From positions 434,001 to 498,000 of the forward strand of contig JAMXBD010000012.1 in NCBI GenBank assembly GCA_024138025.1: a DNA stretch of 64,000 bases. Direction: 5' to 3'. This stretch comes from Combretum micranthum. Taxonomy: Eukaryota > Streptophyta > Magnoliopsida > Myrtales > Combretaceae. The notes beneath the pieces were generated by a model. That model was not told the origin of the DNA, did no database searches, and saw only the letters and a program-made list of their open reading frames with translations. Below are positions 38,241 to 47,575 of this stretch, piece by piece. Every line of letters starts with the position of its first letter. Positions within the stretch are counted from its first letter, which is position 1. The translations under genes were made by a program, and so were the position numbers.

Positions 38241-38850
38241 TAATATTTAACTTGTATGCAATGTTTAGTAGAATCCTCAATAAAAGGATCCACATGAAAA
38301 GCAATATGCTTTCGAGCTTATCTACATGAGTTCCCAACCAACATTTTAGCGGTCCAATGTCAAGATCAAGGTCATAGTCATTGATGTATCACATCATTGG
38401 TAAATTATTTTAGCATTCCAATGTCAAGATCAAGGTTTTAATTGTTGAGGTATCACATCATTGGTATAATTAATCTTGAAGGTGAGATTACAATTCCAAT
38501 GGTTGAATCCTACCCTCAATGGGAGAGGTTGAATATATCCTGGACTTAGGATTATTAAAAAAAAATAGTTTTTTAAAAGTATTTTATATTTATTTATTTA
38601 TATTGAAATATATAATAAATCTTTTAAAATGTAAAAAAAATTATCAATTTTCCGAATGAATTAAAATAATATATATATATAAAGAAAATCTATCATGTGT
38701 ACTTTAGTTGGATTGATTACCCCCAGTTAATACTTTATGTTACTTTTGCAGATCGGGTACCCTGAGGATTTTGAATCGACTGGCGCAGCTTCAAGAATAT
38801 CAGAGAAATTTCAGAAGTTTGTTAACAAAAACGCCCATGGTGGATTCTAA

Positions 38851-39499
38851 TATTAGCTTCCCTCTACCAACTTTTCTTTTTTCTTTTTTTTTTTCTTTTC
38901 TAAGAGAATTTTATGCTGGTGGGACAGACAAATAGATGTCTCTGTGAAATTTAAACCCGAATGCTGTAATATTGTAAACGTATGTCTTGTTTATTAAGAC
39001 CCTGCCTTGTCCTTACTTATATATTACTAAATATGCAAGAGGTATTACCAAATCTTTTCCTAGTTTTTTTTTTTTTTCTTAAACGAAGTTTCCATGATTA
39101 ATTTACTTAATCATATAAAAATACTATAAAAAATTAAACTTTAAAAATAAAAATTCGTATTTTTATACAAAAATTTTTATTATAAAAATTATCGTTATTA
39201 ATTATATTTTTTTTTATCCATTTATGATCTCAGAATTTTTATCATTAAATTAATTTAATGATTACAAGGACAGCCGAAGACGTACAACGTGCATGGATAC
39301 GCCTACACACTGCACGAGATTTCTTCAGAATAGCAACAAAATTTGCTTCATTTTTTCCCTTTTTCTTCCTTTTGTTTTTCTTTTTTTTTTATAGAACTAT
39401 AAAATAAGAAGTTCCATTTCAATTCAATAATGTTATATACCCAATGAACAAATATATCATATCTTCAACTTTAATTTGCTAATAAAGCCATGAATTTCA
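38851..39499. other. Spacer after the bHLH gene
   Basis: 3' flank with several poly-T runs. Nothing further recognised. Confidence 0.4.
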
Positions 39500-39507
39500 T
39501 GTAGAAT

Positions 39508-40063
39508 TAGGGATGTAGTCGAATCAGGTTTCGGACGGATTATATGAACGTAAATCTAAACCTGTGACATTATAGGATATACCAAACCCGATTTTATAAT
39601 CATATAGGGTTTTTTTTTTTATATCCAAACCCACTTACAGAGTTTACTCTAAAATATACTATCCGTCCGATTATCCACTTGACTATCAATCCAATTATCC
39701 ATTTGATCATCGGCCTAATTATCAACCTGAACCTGCCTTACTTATTGTTTTTTTAATAGATTTAGCAAACTTAAGCTAATAAAATGATAGTATAATAATA
39801 TAACAATTCATCTTCTCTTTGCCGACCTGTTTTAGCATGTTACTATGTTTATATTTAGTAAATGAATTAACATTACAATTTTTTTTTTACCATGACTAAT
39901 GGATCTGGTAGGTATCCATATGGTTTTAATAGTATCCAAACCCGATCCTAATACCCTACAGGGTTTTTTACCTATATACAAACCCGACCTTATTAACCTT
40001 ATAGATTTTTATTGAGTTAGACAGGTCGAAAACCTATTAATGATCGACTTAGTTGTATCCCTA
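39508..40063. mobile_element. Non-autonomous hAT element
   Basis: A 556-bp element with ends tagggatgtagtcga and, when reversed, tagggatacaactaagtcg. It carries subterminal words of the aaacccga / tataggat type. The left flank is tgtagaat (39500-39507). The right flank reads tgtaga, then the solo LTR that starts at 40070, then gtagaat after that LTR. Removing the LTR and its duplication restores tgtagaat, a perfect 8-bp target duplication. No transposase. Confidence 0.85.
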
Positions 40064-40069
40064 TGTAGA

Positions 40070-42843
40070 TGAAATGATCTAGATTTCATTTTTATTCAAA
40101 TTCCATGTGTTTAAGTATTTATTTTAAATTGTTGAATTGAATGAGCATGGTTATGTTGTTAGTAGTTTAAGATATATGATTTTGTATATGTATATGTTGA
40201 CATTAGTATGGTTGTTTTATATGCATTAATGTGTGAGTAATGAAATTATGAATGTTGTCTTTTGTACATTAAAAGGTTAAGTTAAGCTAGATTTATAAAT
40301 CAACTCCAATTTTTGTTAAAGATTAATTGATAAAGTTCTTGGTAATTAAGTTAGCATTTATGCCCCAAATATAAGCCAAATGAGACTCAAATTAAAGTTA
40401 AATGCAACCTAAGTTAATATATGCATTAAGGGGTAAATTTGGAATGTGAAAAAGTCAAAATTAAGCTAATTTGACTACTTTTTAGGGCAGCTCAAATTTT
40501 ATCCGAATTTTCCTTTTCTTTCTTCTTTTTTCTTCTTCTTCTTCTTCCTCCATTTCCATCTCCATTTCCACGCTTAAGACAAGCTTTATATCAAGTTTGA
40601 AAATCAAAGTTATTCTCAAGATAAGGTGTATATATATATGTATTTGAATTGATTTAATTATGATTGTTGTTTTGATTTGTTTTCTTCCTTGAAGTAGTTG
40701 TAGGGTTATTGGATGAATTGAGTTTAATGTTGATCAAATGGTTTGTTCATGCTTTGTATGAGTTATGAATGAGTTATAGGAGTATGTGAGTTTGTGCATG
40801 CATGGTTGAAGTGATATGAAGTGTGGGGAGTAAGTGAAGAGAAATTGTGTAGAGAAACCTAGATTGGTTTGATGTGGAGTTGAAGTGTTTAATTGTGTTG
40901 AATTCATGCTTGGAGTTGCTAGAATTGAGTAGTACATGTAGGAGTGGGTATATGAAGTTGGAAGTGTAGTTGAGGAAAGTTTTGAAGTGTTTTGACATAG
41001 AATTTTACAAAGTGGAAAAAACAGGGGATTTGAATTTTCGTTCAAACCTGTTTTTAAAACGTACGCCGGCAACCTGGGAATTCAACGCCGCCGGCTTAGA
41101 GGCAGCGTTGGATTCAGAATTTTTAAGGATGGCTAAAAGCCGCCGGCTTTCGCTGGGAAAGTCAGCCGGCGTTCATTCTGTCATGTTGAACGCTGGCAGT
41201 GGAAATTAAGGCCGCCGGCGTATATGTCAAAGCCGCCAGCTTATCTGGGTAAGCGGACGGCTTAGACCTCTCTGGACGTTTTTGAAAATTTTGGTTTTGG
41301 ATTCTACGCCGGCTCAAGGCCGCCGGCGTAGGATACAAAGGCTGACGGCGTACCCTTGTACACTGCCAGCTGGCAGTGTGATTTCAGAACATTGAGCACC
41401 GGCCCAAAGCCGCGGCTTTGGCTGCCGGCCTATCCCCTGTGCTTTTGAAATTCAAAAACTTTTTCTAAAAATTTTCCAAAGTTGTTATTTGAGCAATTGA
41501 GTTTTTATTAAGAGATTTAAGATATAATAGGATGTTTAAATGCTTATTTGTGACCTTGTATTCGATTATTTGGATTTCCTTGATTAATTGTGATATGGAT
41601 TTAATATGTGTATAATTGTGATAATGAAATCCATACTTGTTAATTCATTGATTATTGTGATATTTCCATTACAGTTAAGGATTCTTCGGTTAGTTCATCA
41701 CCGAGAGATCCTAGTTCTATACTAACGGGTTCAGGTACGCAATAACTTGTCTGATGTTTGCTAGGACCAGACATCTCTAATTTGACCTAAATTGATTTGA
41801 CTTAACATTTGAATGAATTGGATGTCTATTACGCTGTTTAATCTGGTCCGAGGAGCAGCAAACCTGTCATGATGCAATGACATGTTAGCTAGGCGCTTAA
41901 CCAAGTCATGATGCAATGACTTTACCATGATGCAATGGTACGCTATGATGCAATAGCGATTCTTTTGGTTAAGTGGGTAGCCGATAGGGGGAATTGTATC
42001 TGTGTAACGTTTGCTTAAACTTAGGGGGAAATACCATGATTAGTTCAAAGTTTATGGGAACTTGTGAACTAAGTTCATGTTATGGACTAAGTCTAAGTAG
42101 AGTCGGGCAACGGCTTTTAAACCCTAAATGAAGCTATTATCTTCATAAATTAGATATAGGAGATATAAGTATTCGGACTGCTTATATCAACCCCCTGAGC
42201 AGCTGCTGTTACTCAGGATCCCTGGATTCCCGAAGTGTGACTGGGGTTTGAATACCCTCTTGTTGATTTGTGAAAGAAAGTGTAATAAAGATAACCACTT
42301 ATTCTATGATGCATTACATCAATTGGATGACTTGTTATGCATTGGTTATTGTGTACTGGGCCTCTGGCTCACTTTTGCTGCTTTGCAGGTATTGGAGACG
42401 AGTATTATGATGACTTGGGCTATGGGTCCGATTTCGAAAGATTTCTGGACGAGTGGGATGAATAGGATCCAGTGACCCGGACTTTTAGAAGACTTTTTGC
42501 TAAGAACAAGCTATGTATAGAAGGCTTGTTAGTTAAGCCAATTTCTTTTATAATGACCTTAAGATCCTTTAGGATCCTCATGTTTTGAGAAACCATGTAA
42601 TTTGTTTTGTAGTGTCATGTATTGACACAAAGCAATGGTTATTTGATGTAAATATATGTATAGATTGCTTTTGTTAGCAATCTTGTTTTATTTAAAAAGT
42701 TCTTTACAAAGTTTAGTGATTTGATCAAACAATTTGCATAAACTGTTAGTTTTAGGACAACCTTACATATAATGTGAAAACGTTATATGTGGTTGGGGAT
42801 TCGGTACTCTAAGTCTCGGGATTTAGAGGATCGGGTCTTTACA
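40070..42843 (+). mobile_element. Solo LTR (copy B), family LTR-R1
   Basis: A 2774-bp sequence starting TGAAATGATC and ending GGGTCTTTACA, flanked by gtaga at 40065-40069 and 42844-42848. It has no coding region, primer-binding site or polypurine tract beside it, so it is a single LTR left by recombination. Blocks shared with the LTR at 57366 include gatgcaatgac (about 41880), gatataggagatata (42144) and ctgagcagct..tgttactcagga (about 42200). Region 41060-41435 is a GC-rich array of gccgccggc words. Long LTRs of this form are typical of gypsy elements, but the family cannot be proved without internal genes. Confidence 0.88.
41060..41435. repeat. GCCGCCGGC word array inside solo LTR B
   Basis: About a dozen variants of gccgccggc / gccggcgt, often in paired opposite orientation (for example acgccggctcaaggccgc followed by cggcgta), separated by 15-30 bp of ordinary sequence. 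GC content is far above the surroundings. It is the source of the 79-codon open frame at 40970-41209, which is not a gene. Confidence 0.8.
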
Positions 42844-43060
42844 GTAGAATTGGAACTGGAATGCCTCGCCATGGAGTTTATTAGAAATTATATATATAAC
42901 TGAAATAAGACATAATAGTTATATATTGCTGGAAAATACATAACCGAGAAAATAGAGTAAATTTTGCTCCAAACGAATCATTAGCTGTCATTATAAGAGG
43001 GAGCCTACACATTTAGTATTATAGGAACTTGCAATCCATTCTAATCTAGTCCGATAAGTC

Positions 43061-43572
43061 TAAGGATGCAAGCAGGATGGGTCATTATAGGGTATCAAAT
43101 CTTTCAACCCGAGAAGTTATCGGGTCGAGTTTTGGGTTTATTATATAACCCGTTGGGAAAACCCAACCTGGCATAAATTCAAAATATTAAAAAATTAAAA
43201 ATATTAAGTTATTAAAGCAAGGATCCCATTTATATTCTATGTATGTGAAAGTAAGTGGAAATGAAGTATTTGTATCATTTTATATGATATTATTGTCTAA
43301 AATTCATTCTTTCAATATAAGTGTTTGTATCATTAATAACTTAAAACAAAATTCTTTCTTTTGCTTTTTTTATTAAGAAAAAAATTGAAAATTTTGCAGT
43401 CGAATCGGGTAGGGTTATGGGTTCCTTAAAACCCTATCGGATCAGGTTTTTGGAATGATAAAAAAAAAAAAAACCTGATAGGGTTTTCTTGGGTTCTAGG
43501 ATACCCATTAAGACTCTGGTCGAGTTCGGGTTTCAAAAGACTCGTCCCAAACCTACCCCGGTTGCATCCTTA
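43061..43572. mobile_element. Non-autonomous hAT element
   Basis: A 512-bp element with ends taaggatgcaa and its complement, flanked by gataagtc (43053-43060) and gataagtt (43573-43580), a 7/8 target duplication. Subterminal words are of the gggttttgggt / aaaccctatcggat type. The open frame starting at 43489 lies in its right end and is not a gene. Its right end has been copied in tandem (next entry). Confidence 0.85.
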
Positions 43573-43896
43573 GATAAGTTACAAATAGGTATCAACAATT
43601 ACAGGTTTTGGGTCAAATTTTTGGAACATGATCTAATGAGGTGCAAGTTCATCATCTATATATATATATATATATATATATATAACCTGATAGGGTTTTC
43701 TTGGATTCTAGGATACCCATTAAGACTCTGGTCGGGTTCGGGTTTCAAAAGACTTGTTCTAAACCCACCCCGGTTGCATCCTTAGATAAGTTACAAATAG
43801 GTATCAACAATTACAAGTTTTGGGTCAAATTTTTGGAACATGATCTAATGAGGTGCAAGTTCATCATCTATATATATATATATATATATATATTCT
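43472..43896. repeat. Two-copy 212-bp tandem duplication with (TA)n
   Basis: aacctgatagggttttcttgg at 43472 recurs at 43684. Each unit contains the right end of the hAT element, its flank from gataagttacaaataggt to tgcaagttcatcatc, and a (TA)n tract (43660-43683, 43869-43893). Because flank and element are copied together, the duplication followed the insertion. The copies differ at only a few positions. Confidence 0.88.
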
Positions 43897-43923
43897 AGAA
43901 TATATACTCTACATTTGATAAAA

Positions 43924-44130
43924 GGTCTGTTTAGTTTATCTTAATCTGATTGTTTTATCATCTTATTTTTATCATTTTTAGATAGCTATTTGTTTGAAAT
44001 AGATATAAATGAAAAAAAAAAAGATATTTCTATTCATAAACATATCAAATAGACTAGATATAGATGAAATACAGGTGCAAATCGAATAGAGATAAAATAT
44101 ATATGATAATCAGACAATTCAAAAAAACCC
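43924..44130. mobile_element. MITE family M1, diverged copy
   Basis: Starts ggtctgtttagtttatc, ends near gataatcagacaatt, and is rich in atagatataaat. Recognised by likeness to 24575-24793; its ends are approximate. Confidence 0.45.
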
Positions 44131-44519
44131 AAAGTATAAGTTTTAAGTTTGGCTTGGCTCAAACTCTATAAGTAAATATATAGAATCCAAGCTTATAACA
44201 AAGTTCCTTTAGTTAAACAAGCAAAGATCGAACTTTCATTAAGGTTGACGAGCTAGCTCATAAAGATGCTCATAAGTAGGCTCATTAACATGCTCATGAA
44301 CAAGATCGTTAGTAAATTCGTAAATTTTATATTTATGATATATTGTATATAACTATATAATTAAAAAAAATTAATTTCTATATATATATATAGTGGATCT
44401 TATCTATTATTTTTAAGCTCGAAAATAATCAAAATATGAAAAATTCAAATGAATAATAACTAGCCAAACTTAATTTTAAAATTTTAGATTGTTTGACTCG
44501 AACTCAATTTATAAACAAG

Positions 44520-45290
44520 TTAAATTTAAATATGAATTGCATACCCAATAAAATGTTTGGCTCGGATATAATAATTTTCAAACCAACCAAACTTTCAAAA
44601 ACCCGGCTGCGTTGGACTCGTCTCTCACGCCCTTTTATGTACTTGCCTGTGAAGCTGCTTGGTAATTGCAGAGATGAGTAATTACTTTCTTTTTCCGCTG
44701 CCTCCCTAAATTGTTCTAAGCGATAAGTTCCGAGAACCTCCAGCAATTCAAAATTATGGCAGATGGATAATGCACGCAATACACGTGCAAGAAACTGGTC
44801 CACAATCGACCACGTCACAACACATAGTAGATATCCTTATCGAATTTGGCAGAAGCTGGTATATAATTTGGAAAGTAATGAAAGCAGTCGTGTCACCGCA
44901 GACAGAAAACGTCGGTCCCTTTTATCGGCCAACCAAAAAAGAAACAGAAAACGTCGGTACTTGGTAGGAATTTGGCTACTCCACAGGTACGGCACACAAT
45001 TAAGAATGATTTGTGTGTCGAAGAATAGTCTATTACGGCTCACCTAATCAAATCTAGAGTTGACTATAACTATTCACGAAGTTACAGAGTAATTATCAAT
45101 ATGACGCTGTACGTCTGGTTTCTTATATCTATAAAATTGAAAACTGAGATAGATTCCGAAATTTGTTGAAGAATATATATATATATATACATACACACTT
45201 TCAAAATATATATAACCATTTTACCATTGAATAACTAATATTAAAACTAACTTATTTGGTTATTACTAACTAGTATAATATCTAGATACT
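44520..45290. other. GC-richer unassigned patch
   Basis: 44590-45050 is clearly less AT-rich and holds overlapping open frames on both strands (longest 44504-44818, -, 104 codons) with no recognised domain. It contains a G-box core, acacgtgc (about 44778), and accacgtcac (about 44808), plus two copies of acagaaaacgtcggt (44903 and 44945). It could be a promoter or a gene-fragment remnant. No function is claimed. Confidence 0.35.
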
Positions 45291-45297
45291 CTTACAA

Positions 45298-45645
45298 CTT
45301 GTTCACTTTACAGTATAGAATAAAAAGGGGATTGAATTCCAATTCAATAGGAATCTAATATGATTATAATAATTATTATAATATTCACTTGGTATAAAAA
45401 ATAAAATAAGTAATTATTGAAGTAAAATATAAAATATTTATGATGCTCTTGCCATTATTATAGAAAAAGTATAATTATATTAGTAAATGACAATTTATGA
45501 GTGTGAAGACATGAATTGATATTCATCATTTTATGTAATAGCAATTCATTATGAGTTATCATTTTCCTTAAGTGAATATCGTAATAACAGCTTTACGTAA
45601 AACAAGAATGAATCACTATTCATATCAAGCGAACAGGCTGTTGAT
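45298..45645. mobile_element. MITE family M2 copy
   Basis: Inverted ends gttcactttacag and the complement of acagcctgttcgctt. The internal phrase catcattttatgtaatagcaattcattat is shared with 63.4 kb and, inverted, with 6.3 kb. Confidence 0.55.
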
Positions 45646-45864
45646 ACTTTTAATGGTTAATATTATACTATCCCCTCATTCTAAAGAGAAAAAAATGTTT
45701 GGCTCTAACATCAAGTAAAGCTCGTTCTACAAGATCTAGTGCTTTATAGATCAAGGATAATAAAAAAGCCAAACATATTTGTTTAAATACATCATGATCA
45801 AGAATGAATAAACATATGATTCCAACAACATTGTATATTCAATTCACTAACTTGAGATTGTACC

Positions 45865-46860
45865 TCTAGTGGCTTCCTACCTTTAAGGGCAACTTACAAC
45901 AAGTCAGCTCCTCCTGAACTTAGAAGTGTATTGATCAACCCAGCATCTCTATTTTCAATATAAATAGATGAAGTGTTATTGAGTCCCTTTGCCTCATTTT
46001 CTTACTAGCCATGAATTAGGGAAATGTCGCACCAATAAATAAAACTTCTTAAGATATTGATGCTAATCATGAACCAATAAAATCCATCCAATTCCTTGGA
46101 AAATTTAAAGACTTCAATTATCCTCTCATAAAATTCCATTCAAATCTATTATAAGCTTTTTCAAAGTCAAGCTTTATTACCATCTTCCTAACTTTTCTAT
46201 TTTATGATCTAATGAGTGCATTAATGGTTGAAATAAGATTAAATTGCAACTCTTCCAAGGATAAAACTCGCTTGTTCAAGCCCAATTAAATCATTCAACA
46301 TTAGCTTGAGCCTCTTAATTAGAATTTTTGTCAAGATCTTGTACATAGTTATGGTCTAAAATCTTTAATTTTATTTGCTCTTACAAATTTTTGAATGAGA
46401 GTGATTAAGGTACAATTTATTTCTTTTGGTATGCTCTTATTATTATACATCTCTACGATATTTCTAACAATTGTGTTTCCTACAAAGCCAAAAGCACCTC
46501 CCTAACCATCTCTCTCAATCCATCTTCTTTCACAATCAATTCCTCTACTTCATTAAACAACCCACAAATCCTAGTTTTCAGTGTTCTACCGATAGCTTAG
46601 GCATGAAAAAACTTAGGATTCCTTTTCCTTTTAAATTAACCATTTAGATCTAGCCTTGGCAATCCATAACTTCTCTTCATGATTCAAGATTTGCTTATAC
46701 TTAAAAGTGTAGCGATGTGTCATCTCATTCATTAATTTCTTCCTAATCTCCTCTAACACTTGCACGAGATCGTACTTCCTCTTATGTATTATGCTAAAGA
46801 CCCCATTATTCCACTTCCTTAATGCCTCAAAATTATAGCTATATTCCATTTGCATAATTG
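45865..46860 (-). pseudogene. LINE reverse transcriptase fragment
   Basis: Reverse-strand order: LRKWNNGVFSIIHKRK and EEKLWIAKARSKWL (46830-46640), the region before the polymerase domain; a poorly conserved stretch; KLDFEKAYNRFEWNFMRG (about 46170) with the first catalytic Asp and LNFPRNWMDFIGS; then MRQRDS.TLHLFIL, the degenerate RQGDPLSPYLF block (about 45990). The second catalytic motif (ADD) is absent because the copy ends. Multiple stops. It is not adjacent to the LINE at 13.5 kb and need not be the same family. Confidence 0.78.
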
Positions 46861-47025
46861 CACAATATGGTATTATTTTCCATATTAAGGTTAGGGCTAT
46901 TACTTTATCGATAAGAAAAAAAATGTTATATGATTTTGTTAAGACTGTAAATCAAATTGAATTGAAACTTTGATAGTAAAATTAGGAAAAACGAAATTTA
47001 TCAAAAAAAATTAGAATAGATGAAT

Positions 47026-47522
47026 TGTTGGATGTGTGACCTGAATTTTTGCAAAGCTGTCAGCCTTTGAACTTACATCACCAGCTTTCAAGTCTACACT
47101 GTCGACCTTGTGGCCGACTTTCTCTTAAAATTGGAATTAATTTCCAAGAGCAGACTATGTTGAAGGCCGGCTCAAAGCCACCGGTCTTCTTTGTTGTATG
47201 CTGCCAACGTACTTGTGTAGGCTATCGACCTTTGGCTGGCGTTGAGCCAAAAATTATAGCTAGAGGATTTAGGTTACCAGCCTTTTCCACCAGCTTACAC
47301 ACACATATAATTATGTGTTGCTTTGTTAAGGTTTTGAGTAGTATGTAAGTTTTAGATCTGTGAGATTATTTGTACATATCCTTTGTACTCTGTTTCTTCA
47401 ACACTGGTAAATTCTCCTCTCCTTTGTTCGTGGTGTTTCCCGCAATGGTTTCCATGTAAATCTTATGTGTTATTTACTTTTCTATTGGTTTTTGCTGTTG
47501 TTTGTCATATCGGATTATAACA
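47026..47522 (+). repeat. Left LTR of the copia element
   Basis: 497 bp, TGTTGGATGTGTGAC to GGATTATAACA. Positions 47070-47300 carry repeated ggccggc / accagcttt words, including aaggccggctcaaagccacc. Against the right LTR it has about 90 extra bp (about 47275-47365), so one copy has lost or gained a block. Confidence 0.9.
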
Positions 47523-47524
47523 AG

Positions 47525-47536
47525 TGGTATTAGGGC
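47525..47536 (+). other. Primer-binding site
   Basis: tggtattagggc follows the LTR by two bases. The plant copia consensus is tggtatcagagc, the complement of the 3' end of initiator methionine tRNA; two positions have changed. Confidence 0.8.
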
Positions 47537-47575
47537 CATAGGTTTTGGTTTTGTATTTCTTCTATAATGGTAACA

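Larger units (their letters stand above)
34270..38850 (+). pseudogene. bHLH transcription factor (bHLH162-like), frameshifted
   Basis: Nuclear DNA-binding dimer-forming factor of the plant bHLH162-like type. Exons: 34270-34398 (43 codons; basic region and helix 1, KKFTERSRRYQMNNLYSKL, with the E and RR contacts), 37459-37807 (loop and helix 2, LPDQLYNATNYIKKMQTKLE, then a long C-terminal part) and 38752-38850 (ends in a stop). Splice sites are GT-AG. Exon 2 is 349 nt, one more than a multiple of three. The frame stops at VKNPEIGS near 37647, while the neighbouring frame continues as VEVVLITGLGTEYR...IIRILQEEGSEI, the conserved ACT-like C-terminus, and joins exon 3 in phase. Hence a net +1 shift near 37637. 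It may be a recent pseudogene, a truncated but DNA-binding-competent protein, or a base-call error. Intron 1 is about 3.06 kb. Confidence 0.85.

Noticed and set aside
40970..41209. 79-codon open frame in the GC-rich part of the solo LTR
   Set aside because: It is produced by the GCCGCCGGC word array, which suppresses stop codons; the LTR is non-coding.
43489..43898. Two similar open frames (98 and 65 codons)
   Set aside because: They are the two copies of the 212-bp duplication read through the hAT end and (TA)n tract, giving an artificial IYIYIY tail.
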